NCBI GenBank assembly: GCA_903914955.1
Contig: CAIWRB010000019.1
Location: forward strand, 1-33,494
Reading direction: 5' to 3'
DNA length: 33,494 nucleotides
Source: an uncultured Chloroflexota bacterium
GTDB taxonomy: Bacteria; Chloroflexota; Anaerolineae; Anaerolineales; Villigracilaceae
Part shown: in pieces, positions 23,034-29,962 of the stretch
Position numbering within the stretch: position 1 is the first letter of the stretch
Layout of the letters: every line of letters starts with the position of its first letter
Notes under the pieces: generated by a model
The model's database searches: none
What the model saw: the letters and a program-made list of their open reading frames with translations, nothing else
What the model was told of the DNA's origin: nothing
Program-made: the position numbers and the translations under genes

Positions 23034-24353
23034 ATGATGTTAAAAAAACTTTCCCGATTCCTCAGTTTTACCTCTGCATTCTTCGGTCTGTTGACTCTCA
23101 TCCGCTCGCCAAAAGGCCGCGCAGGCGGAGCGATTTGGCTGCCAAAATTATGGGCGGGCGCATGGGCGCCGTTCCTCGCCATCGCGGGCGCGCTCGGCGC
23201 TTTGATCGGACTGATGCGCGGCGACCGCAAGGCAACTGTCAGCGGGCTGTTTGGCGCTTTTGCCGGGATCAGGCACACGGTCCGCGTGACGAAGCCGCAC
23301 GATGCATTCGATCTCGCGTTTGGCGAAGCTTGGGAGCAGAGAATCGATCCCGATCTGTGGATGCGCTTATCGCGTCCCTATCAATTGATCCAGCCATCCA
23401 AGCCATTCGGACTCTATCAAAAGGATATCGATATCGGCGGCGCGTCGCCTCTATACTGTGACCTGTGGCTGCCCCCATCTGAAGTAAAGCGCACCCGCCT
23501 TGGCATTATCTTCCTGCACGGCGGGCTATGGCATTCTCTGGACAAGGATTTTCTTTCACGGCCATTGTTTCAACGGCTTGTAAATCAGGGCCACGTGGTT
23601 ATGGATGTGGCCTATTCGCTCGCGCCCGAAGCAGATATGAAAAAAATAATGGATGATGTCAAACGCTCCATTATCTGGATGAAGGCGAATGCCGCGCAGC
23701 TTGACATTGATCCTGAACGAATTGTATTGATTGGTTCTTCAGGCGGCTCACATCTTGCACTGCTGGCCGCATACACGCCAAATCTCCCAGCGTTTCAGCC
23801 AAAGCGATTGAAAGCAGATACATCCGTCCGCGGTGTAATTTCCCTTATGAGTATTTCTGACATGGTTTCATTTTTTCATGAATATGGTGAGTCGAATTCG
23901 CGCCAGCCTGAATCCAGTTCGCAGATCACAGAGGATATGCTTGCGCGTGTCTTCGATAAAACCTGGTTGGATAATTTCATGACACGCTCACGCGCATTCC
24001 CTGCTTATCGCTATTCGAACATGCCCGGCGGGCCGTTATTGCTGATCAATTTATTCGGAGGAACTTTAAATGAAGTTCCGGAAACATACCGACTTTATTC
24101 ACCGCTTACCCATGTTGGCGCACACTGCCCGCCGACCCTGCAAATTTGTGGTGATAATGATTTCGCGATCGATGCATCACAAGGTCGGAAGTTGCATCAC
24201 ACCCTGCAAATTGCAAATATTCCTTCTGTATATGTGGAACTTCCAGATACGGTTCACGGCTTCGACCAGTATTTAGGCGTATCTCGCCGCATCGCCCCCG
24301 CCGCGCAAGTGGTAACAAATGACATTGAACAATTTTTGGCATTAATGGTTTGA
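23034..24353 (+). CDS. Alpha/beta hydrolase (HSL-like esterase) with N-terminal hydrophobic region
   Basis: The 439-residue protein begins with hydrophobic segments (about 8-23 and 38-62), probably a membrane anchor. The hydrolase domain has the oxyanion motif HGG at 162-164, the nucleophile Ser236 in GSSGG, an acid in GDNDFAID (Asp376) and His408 in DTVHGF, so the catalytic triad is complete. This pattern is that of the carboxylesterase group related to hormone-sensitive lipase and BD-FAE. The native substrate is unknown. It starts 7 bp after the sulfatase and lacks a good ribosome site, so coupling is likely. Confidence 0.88.
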   Translation: MMLKKLSRFLSFTSAFFGLLTLIRSPKGRAGGAIWLPKLWAGAWAPFLAIAGALGALIGLMRGDRKATVSGLFGAFAGIRHTVRVTKPHDAFDLAFGEAWEQRIDPDLWMRLSRPYQLIQPSKPFGLYQKDIDIGGASPLYCDLWLPPSEVKRTRLGIIFLHGGLWHSLDKDFLSRPLFQRLVNQGHVVMDVAYSLAPEADMKKIMDDVKRSIIWMKANAAQLDIDPERIVLIGSSGGSHLALLAAYTPNLPAFQPKRLKADTSVRGVISLMSISDMVSFFHEYGESNSRQPESSSQITEDMLARVFDKTWLDNFMTRSRAFPAYRYSNMPGGPLLLINLFGGTLNEVPETYRLYSPLTHVGAHCPPTLQICGDNDFAIDASQGRKLHHTLQIANIPSVYVELPDTVHGFDQYLGVSRRIAPAAQVVTNDIEQFLALMV

Positions 24354-24367
24354 GGAGAAAATAAGCC

Positions 24368-25018
24368 ATGCAATTAATCAGCATCAACATCGGACAGGAA
24401 CGAACACAGCAAAACGGAAACAAAGTTGAAACGACTGGCATTTATAAAATTCCAACCAACGAGTCTGTTGAGATCAACACGCTTGGAATCAACAAAGATT
24501 TCATCGCCAGCAAAAAACATCACGGCGGTCCGGATCAAGCCATCTATATTTACGGCAGCGCCGACTACGATTGGTGGTCACGGGAATTGAATCGCGAGAT
24601 CACACCCGGTACTTTTGGCGAGAACCTCACCGTCAGTGAATTGGAAAGCGCGCAATTCAACATCGGTGACCGATTGCATATCGGCAGTGTAATTTTCGAG
24701 ATCAGCGCGCCGCGCATTCCTTGCAGTACTTTTGCAGCACGCATGGAAGATCCGCAATTTGTAAAACGCTTTCGAGATGCGGAACGTCCCGGATTATATT
24801 GCCGCATCATAAAAGAAGGCAGCGTCAAGGCAGGTGATAATGTCCGCGTGGAAAAAACCTTCCTGCAAGAAACCATCCCTCTGATTCAGGTATTCCGCGA
24901 ATATTACAACAAGGATAAAAGCGAAGAAATGATCCGCAAACATCTCAACGCGCCGATCGCAATTCGTGTGCGCGTTCAAATGGAAGAAGAATTGGGAAAG
25001 CTTTTAGAGAATCAATAA
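24368..25018 (+). CDS. MOSC domain protein, YiiM-like
   Basis: The 216-residue protein has the MOSC beta-barrel hallmarks: KKHHGGPDQAIYIY (49-62), GTFGENLTV (81-89) and the conserved cysteine Cys119 in SAPRIPCSTFA, which in related proteins binds the molybdenum cofactor. YiiM of E. coli reduces N-hydroxylated compounds such as 6-hydroxylaminopurine, so a detoxifying N-hydroxylamine reductase role is plausible. GAGGAG lies upstream of the ATG. It follows the esterase by 14 bp. Together with mobA at 1731 it shows that the organism uses molybdopterin. Confidence 0.9.
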   Translation: MQLISINIGQERTQQNGNKVETTGIYKIPTNESVEINTLGINKDFIASKKHHGGPDQAIYIYGSADYDWWSRELNREITPGTFGENLTVSELESAQFNIGDRLHIGSVIFEISAPRIPCSTFAARMEDPQFVKRFRDAERPGLYCRIIKEGSVKAGDNVRVEKTFLQETIPLIQVFREYYNKDKSEEMIRKHLNAPIAIRVRVQMEEELGKLLENQ

Positions 25019-25129
25019 AACTTGTGTGACCATAAGCGAAACATCCGAAGCCAATGGAACGCGAGTAAGTTTATATGAAAATAATGCAGCAGGTTGGCAA
25101 TCTGCTTTACCTTGTGGAAAAATAAAAAT

Positions 25130-25777
25130 ATGGAACAAAGTGATATCATCCAAAAAACAACTGAATATATTAAACAGGAATTTGGGAATGATTCTTCAGG
25201 TCACGATTGGTGGCATATTTATCGAGTCTGCAAGAATGCACTCAGTATCTGTGAACATGAAAAAGCGGACGCCTTTATCGTGGAGCTCGCCGCCCTGCTG
25301 CATGACCTTGACGATTGGAAGTTCAATAAAAGTGATGATGAAACCCCGCAGCGCGCGAAAGCCTGGCTGGAACAATGCGGCGTTGAGTCGCATGTCATCG
25401 AACAGATTTGCGGGATCATTATGCACGTCTCATACAAAGGCGCGCAGGTTGAAAATAAAATGAATTCACTGGAAGGATTTATTGTGCAGGATGCAGATCG
25501 TCTGGATGCGATCGGAGCTATCGGCATTGGACGTGCATTCGCCTATGGCGGCTATAAGAACAGGCAGATGTATGACCCTGATTCCCCGCCGAATTTACAC
25601 AATAGTTTTGAACAATACAAACATAGCAAAAGTGCCACCATAAATCACTTTTATGAAAAACTACTTTTGTTGAAGAATAGAATGAACACTGTTACCGCAA
25701 AAAAGATTGCTGAAGAGCGGCATGAGGTTATGCTCCGTTTTCTCGATCAATTTATGCGAGAATGGGAAGGTAATTAA
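25130..25777 (+). CDS. HD domain phosphohydrolase, YedJ-like
   Basis: The 215-residue protein has the HD superfamily metal ligands: His25 in GHDWWHIYRV, His58-Asp59 in LLHDLDDW, and Asp121/Asp123 in VQDADRLDAIGAIG. The sequence GHDWWH plus the later AYGGY block is typical of YedJ-like predicted phosphohydrolases, whose substrates are probably nucleotides. The start at 25130 was preferred to one 12 codons upstream because homologues begin near the first HD helix; the ribosome site GGAAAA is weak. It is 111 bp downstream of the MOSC gene and may be a separate unit. Confidence 0.85.
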   Translation: MEQSDIIQKTTEYIKQEFGNDSSGHDWWHIYRVCKNALSICEHEKADAFIVELAALLHDLDDWKFNKSDDETPQRAKAWLEQCGVESHVIEQICGIIMHVSYKGAQVENKMNSLEGFIVQDADRLDAIGAIGIGRAFAYGGYKNRQMYDPDSPPNLHNSFEQYKHSKSATINHFYEKLLLLKNRMNTVTAKKIAEERHEVMLRFLDQFMREWEGN

Positions 25778-25787
25778 ATATCAAAGA

Positions 25788-25810
25788 CGGGATATGATTT
25801 TAAAATCCCG
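25788..25810. terminator. Convergent-gene hairpin
   Basis: CGGGAT (25788-25793) pairs with ATCCCG (25805-25810), and the loop contains the palindrome GATTTTAAAATC. It lies between the HD gene and the convergent membrane-protein gene and overlaps the latter's stop. The T run is short. Confidence 0.4.
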
Positions 25811-26507
25811 GCGTAAATTTCTGCTCCCATTCAGAGATGGCGGCGCGGATTTCGGCTTTGATGATTTCATCGGGGACATCATCTATAGTTTGATATTTCT
25901 TCAGACCGACATAAACTTCCACGCCGCCTTGAGTTGATTCTTGAAGACGAATACCGCTCTTGGCGAGTGGCGATGTCATTAAACGTTTTTGCAGGACGCT
26001 GTCAATTTGACTGACTATGCTGAGCGTTGAAATTTTATTTTCTGATTCGGGTTTCTTGGCGGCAGGTTGATCGGGCTGAGGCACGCCTAGTTGAACAGAA
26101 ACAGGCTCGGTTGAAGCATGAAGCGGCGCGGCTGATGGAGAAGATGCTATCGGAGTTTGATCTCCATCTAGGTAGGGGCGAAAAGCAGTGATTAATTCGA
26201 TTAAGCGTTTTTTCTTATCCAAAGGCAAAGGGCTTTTGATAAGCACGCCATCCATTTCAATTGTGATGCGACCGTTATTTTTTTTGAGGCGCAAAAGACC
26301 GGGGTCATCCGTGTCGCTGGGGGCGGTCCGAAATTCGGACGAAATTTGTTGATCAGCCTGAGCGATCTTTTTTTCGGCTTCCTTGATCTTTATTTCCGCA
26401 TTCGATTGGGCTGATTTTATTTTTTGTGCAGTACGGATGTTGGAATCAATGAATCCAATCACCCATCCCGCGAGTACTGCGATCACAATGTATATGATTG
26501 TTGGCAT
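25800..26507 (-). CDS. Membrane-anchored coiled-coil protein of unknown function
   Basis: The 235-residue protein has an N-terminal transmembrane helix (3-20), a charged helical stretch rich in Lys/Glu/Gln (26-58) that looks like a coiled coil, a small domain near 68-115, a Pro/Ser/Ala-rich linker (116-155) and a C-terminal domain (160-230) with VEVYVGLKKYQTIDDVPDEI. No family was recognised. It begins three bases after the fpg stop codon; the last fpg codons AGG TGA could also serve as its ribosome site. The close link suggests expression with fpg but says little about function. Confidence 0.8.
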   Translation of the reverse strand: MPTIIYIVIAVLAGWVIGFIDSNIRTAQKIKSAQSNAEIKIKEAEKKIAQADQQISSEFRTAPSDTDDPGLLRLKKNNGRITIEMDGVLIKSPLPLDKKKRLIELITAFRPYLDGDQTPIASSPSAAPLHASTEPVSVQLGVPQPDQPAAKKPESENKISTLSIVSQIDSVLQKRLMTSPLAKSGIRLQESTQGGVEVYVGLKKYQTIDDVPDEIIKAEIRAAISEWEQKFTPGF

Positions 26508-26510
26508 AAC

Positions 26511-27314
26511 TCACCTCATTTGCTGACAAGTTGGGCAAATATGCGTGCCGCGTTGACCAACCGTGAGCTTTTGAATTTTTGTGCCACACACAGGACACTG
26601 CTCATCTTCGCGGCCATACACGCGAAAATAATTTTGAAATTCACCGCCGCGATACACCCAATCTATACTGGCTCCATTGCGGCGAATGCCTTCCTTCAGG
26701 ACTGCGCGAATTGCTTTGCGTAATGATAAGGCTTGTTCTTTTGTAATTCTGTTTGATACTATGCACGGATGCAATTTTGCGATATGCAAACATTCATCTG
26801 TATAAATATTGCCGAGGCCTGCAATGAAGGTCTGGTCAAGAAGCAACGGTTTTAGCTGACGTTTATGCGCGTGTAAGTTCTCGAAGAGCCATTGCGCGGT
26901 GAAGTTTTTTTCAAGCGGCTCCGGTCCAAGTTTACCAAGGATTTTATCGGGTTGGTCGGTTAACCAAATTCGGCCAAATTTACGCGTGTCGTTGAAGGCA
27001 AGGTATTTTTGGTCTGAAAGTTTCAGTAAAAGGCGGTCGTGTTTTTCTGGTTTAATTTTACCCCGTCTTATTATCAAATCACCGCTCATGCGCAAATGTA
27101 TAAGGAAGTTGTAAGTTTCGAGGTGAATGATCAGATATTTTGCGCGGCGCGAAATATCCAATATTTTTTGCCCGGCGATCTGTTTTTTGAATATTGATGG
27201 AGAAGGGGTGGCAAGTGTCCGCGCCCAGCGCAGATCAGCGGAAAGAATGCGCTTGCCGATCAGTTCCGTTTTTAGAGCGCGGGCGATGGTTTCGACTTCA
27301 GGGAGTTCGGGCAT
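26511..27314 (-). CDS. mutM: Formamidopyrimidine-DNA glycosylase
   Basis: The 267-residue base-excision repair enzyme (Fpg/MutM) starts MPELPEVETI, so the processed N-terminal Pro and Glu3 provide the catalytic site; this fixes the start at 27314 despite an in-frame upstream TTG. It has the HLRMSGDL region, the helix-two-turn-helix block FIAGLGNIYTDECL and the C-terminal zinc finger CPVC...CPTC. It removes 8-oxoguanine and ring-opened purines. There is no ribosome site; the upstream bases are pyrimidine-rich on this strand. It lies 66 bp after prs, in a minus-strand series that also includes a membrane-anchored protein just downstream. Confidence 0.96.
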   Translation of the reverse strand: MPELPEVETIARALKTELIGKRILSADLRWARTLATPSPSIFKKQIAGQKILDISRRAKYLIIHLETYNFLIHLRMSGDLIIRRGKIKPEKHDRLLLKLSDQKYLAFNDTRKFGRIWLTDQPDKILGKLGPEPLEKNFTAQWLFENLHAHKRQLKPLLLDQTFIAGLGNIYTDECLHIAKLHPCIVSNRITKEQALSLRKAIRAVLKEGIRRNGASIDWVYRGGEFQNYFRVYGREDEQCPVCGTKIQKLTVGQRGTHICPTCQQMR

Positions 27315-27335
27315 GAGGGGAAAAGTTAGAAAGTT

Positions 27336-27359
27336 GAAAGTTTGGTTTTTGAAACTTTC
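27336..27359 (-). other. Hairpin and AAAGTT-type repeats between prs and fpg
   Basis: GAAAGTTT (27336-27343) pairs exactly with AAACTTTC (27352-27359). Together with GAAAGTT copies at 27323-27335 it forms a run of near-identical short repeats, which on the minus strand read AACTTTC and lie in the fpg leader. It may be a weak terminator after prs or a dispersed repeat. Confidence 0.5.
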
Positions 27360-27380
27360 CAATAAATCAACACGAAGAAA

Positions 27381-28370
27381 CTATTCGTTGAACATCTCGC
27401 CGACTGAGCGGCCTTCATGGGCGCGCTTAATTACCTCGCCTAACAAGGGCGCGATGGATAACACAGTAATACGTTCGCCCAAAATTTTCATCTTTTCGGG
27501 TGAGATTGGGGCGGAATCAGTGGTGATGATGTGCTTAATGGGCAGGGCCGCCAAACGTTCTGCACCATTGTGGGACAGAATGGGATGGACAAACACGAGG
27601 TATACATCCCGCGCGCCATTTTGTTTTACAACGTTCACAGCCTGCGAGATGGATCCGCCTGTATCCACTTCATCATCCACAATGATCACATCACGGTCTT
27701 TCACATCCCCGATCAGGGTCAGCGCTTCGGCGTTTGCATCATTGCCATGACGGCGTTTTTCGATGAACGCGATGGGCATATCCATATCCGCGGCGAAGTT
27801 GCGGCCTTTTTTTGCGAAACCAAGGTCTACCGAAACCACCACGGGGTCATACATCGCCGGGCGAATGCATTTGTTGACGTGGTCGATCAACAAATGGACA
27901 GCGGTCAGCACGTCACCGGGAATGGAGAAGAATCCCTGCACCTGCCCAGCGTGCGGATCGAGAGTCATATACCGGTCGGCGCCGGCCACTTCGATCATAT
28001 CCGCGACCAAACGCGCGGTGATCGGTACGCGCGGCTGGTCTTTTTTATCGGAACGGCCATAGCACAAATACGGCACCACTGCTGTGATGCGCGCCGCGGA
28101 ATCCAAGCGCAGAGTTTGGATCATGATCAGCAATTCCATTAAATTGCGATGCACTGGAGCAGCCGTACTCTGGATCACATACACATCCTGTCCGCGCACA
28201 CTGCCATGCAGTTTTACAAACAGATTTTCATTTGGGAATTCGATCAAATCACGCCCACTGATTGGTTGATCGAGATAATCAGCAACATTTTGTCCAAGCT
28301 CGGGAGATCCGGTACCGACAAAAAGTTTTATTCCGCCATATACTTTCAAGTCATGATGAACATGGTGCAT
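27381..28370 (-). CDS. prs: Ribose-phosphate pyrophosphokinase
   Basis: The 329-residue enzyme makes PRPP from ribose 5-phosphate and ATP for nucleotide, His and Trp synthesis. Seen motifs are VVPYLCYGRSDKK (ATP site, 98-110), DPHAGQVQGFF (138-148; many homologues have Leu where this has Pro), the flexible loop EKRRHGNDANAE (204-215) and the PRPP-binding loop VIIVDDEVDTGGS (228-240). AAGGA precedes the ATG. The N-terminus MHHVHHDLKVYGG is longer than in typical family members, so a later start is possible. It is 14 bp downstream of the meaB stop, so the two are probably co-transcribed. Confidence 0.94.
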   Translation of the reverse strand: MHHVHHDLKVYGGIKLFVGTGSPELGQNVADYLDQPISGRDLIEFPNENLFVKLHGSVRGQDVYVIQSTAAPVHRNLMELLIMIQTLRLDSAARITAVVPYLCYGRSDKKDQPRVPITARLVADMIEVAGADRYMTLDPHAGQVQGFFSIPGDVLTAVHLLIDHVNKCIRPAMYDPVVVSVDLGFAKKGRNFAADMDMPIAFIEKRRHGNDANAEALTLIGDVKDRDVIIVDDEVDTGGSISQAVNVVKQNGARDVYLVFVHPILSHNGAERLAALPIKHIITTDSAPISPEKMKILGERITVLSIAPLLGEVIKRAHEGRSVGEMFNE

Positions 28371-28384
28371 TTGTTTTTCCTTTT

Positions 28385-29383
28385 TTATTCATAGGTCAGC
28401 ATCGCCGCCGCTTCCCACGGCGAAAGTTCTCTTTGGATGACTTTCTCAAGAATATCATCATATTGCTTTTGTGGGACTTCATCCCTGAAGCGACTCACCA
28501 GTTTTTCGCGGATCAAAGAATCCAACTCGACCTCGAGCCGTGTACGTTCTCGAATAGCCCAGCCGCCGCTGTGAGTTAAGTGCGTCACATGCCGGGTAAT
28601 AGACTGTGCCAGTTCAGAGATTCCCTTGCCTTCAATCGCGACCGTTCGTTGAATAGGTGGGATCCACATCAGAGCAGAGGATGAATCTTGTTTAGGAGCA
28701 GCTACCCGCGTGGATTGACCGTGATGTTGAAAGACTCGCTCGGTCGGGTGCGCCAGTTCAAGCATCGATTTCAAGGATTTTTCGGTATTCTCCACGCCGG
28801 GCCGGTCTGCCTTATTCACGACCAGAATATCCGCGATTTCAAGGATACCAGCTTTAATGGCTTGAATATCATCTCCAAGGCCGGGGGCTTCGACAACGAG
28901 AGTTGTATGCGCCAGACGCGCCACATCCACTTCGCTTTGACCTGCGCCAACGGTTTCGATAATGACGATATCAAACCCGGCCGCATCAAATACCTGCGCC
29001 ATGTTGGCTGTGGATTGTGCCAGCCCGCCCAAGGAACCGCGTGTCGCCATCGAGCGGATGAATACGCCGCTGTCACCGGAAAGATCGCGCATACGGACGC
29101 GGTCACCGAGCACCGCTCCCCCTGTGAATGGACTGGATGGATCAACGGCGACTATTGCCACGCGCTTATTTTGTGTTTTTCGAAAATGTAAAGTCAGTTG
29201 ATTCACCAGCGAAGATTTGCCGGTGCCTGGCGCGCCGGTTACGCCGATCAGGTGTGCCTGGCCGGTGTGTGGAAATAATTCGATCAAGGCGGCGCGGCCT
29301 TCAGGCGCTTCATTTTCCACTTGGGTGAGCAAGCGGGCTAATGCAAGCCGGTCACCACTGAGTACTGCTTGAGAATAATTCAT
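28385..29383 (-). CDS. meaB: Methylmalonyl-CoA mutase-associated GTPase MeaB
   Basis: The 332-residue G3E-type GTPase has Walker A GVTGAPGTGKSS (47-58), VAVDPSSPFTGGAVLGDRVRM, ETVGAGQSEVDVA and the guanine-specificity motif NKADRPG. MeaB proteins gate loading and protect B12-dependent mutases of the methylmalonyl-CoA or isobutyryl-CoA type. The B12-binding protein gene lies just upstream on the same strand, supporting that link. A perfect hairpin lies between them, so meaB may be partly uncoupled from it. No Shine-Dalgarno was seen. The mutase large subunit is not in the window. Confidence 0.95.
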   Translation of the reverse strand: MNYSQAVLSGDRLALARLLTQVENEAPEGRAALIELFPHTGQAHLIGVTGAPGTGKSSLVNQLTLHFRKTQNKRVAIVAVDPSSPFTGGAVLGDRVRMRDLSGDSGVFIRSMATRGSLGGLAQSTANMAQVFDAAGFDIVIIETVGAGQSEVDVARLAHTTLVVEAPGLGDDIQAIKAGILEIADILVVNKADRPGVENTEKSLKSMLELAHPTERVFQHHGQSTRVAAPKQDSSSALMWIPPIQRTVAIEGKGISELAQSITRHVTHLTHSGGWAIRERTRLEVELDSLIREKLVSRFRDEVPQKQYDDILEKVIQRELSPWEAAAMLTYE

Positions 29384-29429
29384 AGGATTTTATTTCGTTA
29401 TTGGTAGGCCGAAAATTAGTATTAAGAAC

Positions 29430-29461
29430 AAAACACAGAGTAAGAAGTACTCTGTGTTTTT
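29430..29461. terminator. Terminator or attenuator between the B12-binding gene and meaB
   Basis: AAAACACAGAGTA (29430-29442) pairs perfectly with TACTCTGTGTTTT (29448-29460) around a 5-base loop. On the minus strand, the direction of the genes, it ends in TTTTGTTCTT; on the plus strand in TTTTT. It can work in both directions. Confidence 0.75.
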
Positions 29462-29469
29462 ATGGATCA

Positions 29470-29868
29470 TTATCCCGTCACTGCCAGTTTGACATCACGA
29501 ATAATGTCTTCGGTGGATGCGCCGGGACCGTACACTCCGGTCACTCCCATTTCTTTTAAACGATGCGAATCTTCATCTGGAATGATGCCGCCAATAAATA
29601 TTTTCACGTGTGATTGCCCATTGTATTTTAGCAATTCCAAAAGACGCGGAGTGAGCGCCATGTGCGCACCGGAAAGAATGGATAGCCCCACCACATCTAC
29701 ATCTTCCTGAAGGGCGGCTTCGGCGATCATTTCAGGGGTCTGGCGCAGACCGGTGTAGATCACTTCCATGCCGGCGTCACGCAAGGCACGCGCCACAACT
29801 TTCGCGCCGCGGTCATGCCCATCCAAACCGGGCTTGGCTACCAATACACGGATTTTCTTTTCAGTCAT
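29470..29868 (-). CDS. Stand-alone cobalamin-binding protein (mutase small domain)
   Basis: The 132-residue protein is a B12-binding Rossmann domain with DGHDRG at 16-21 (DxHxxG; His18 would be the lower cobalt ligand), [12 protein letters not shown] and the glycine motif IFIGGIIP. It matches the C-terminal domain of methylmalonyl-CoA mutase or a separately encoded small subunit. It should pair with a catalytic large subunit encoded elsewhere. GGAGG four bases upstream of the ATG and a TATAAT at 29896-29901 give it its own promoter. MeaB downstream fits the assignment. Confidence 0.93.
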   Translation of the reverse strand: MTEKKIRVLVAKPGLDGHDRGAKVVARALRDAGMEVIYTGLRQTPEMIAEAALQEDVDVVGLSILSGAHMALTPRLLELLKYNGQSHVKIFIGGIIPDEDSHRLKEMGVTGVYGPGASTEDIIRDVKLAVTG

Positions 29869-29895
29869 TTTTCCTCCGAGGAGATGAAGTTTGAA

Positions 29896-29901
29896 ATTAT
29901 A
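29896..29901 (-). promoter_or_regulatory. -10 box of the B12-binding protein gene
   Basis: TATAAT on the minus strand lies 28 to 33 bases upstream of the ATG, which leaves a normal short leader with GGAGG. No clear -35 was found, and no cobalamin riboswitch is visible in this space. Confidence 0.5.
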
Positions 29902-29934
29902 CTATGTATCATAATCACGGTATTTGATAAAAAC

Positions 29935-29962
29935 AAAGGGATTGCATGTTCGCAATCCCTTT
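29935..29962 (-). terminator. Terminator of ftsK, overlapping its stop codon
   Basis: AAAGGGATTGC (29935-29945) pairs perfectly with GCAATCCCTTT (29952-29962). On the minus strand the stem is followed by GTTTTTATC. The ftsK stop codon lies in the first arm. Confidence 0.8.

Noticed and set aside
25026-25463. 145-codon frame overlapping the HD gene start
   Set aside because: Its second half is the wrong frame of the HD gene, whose metal motifs are intact; the first part is short and without motif.
27531-28142. 203-codon plus-strand frame opposite prs
   Set aside because: It lies wholly within a clear Prs coding region; the protein is rich in His and Arg without any motif.
29869-29960. Cobalamin riboswitch before the B12-binding protein gene
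   Set aside because: The leader is about 20 to 30 bases, too short for the riboswitch, and no B12-box was seen.
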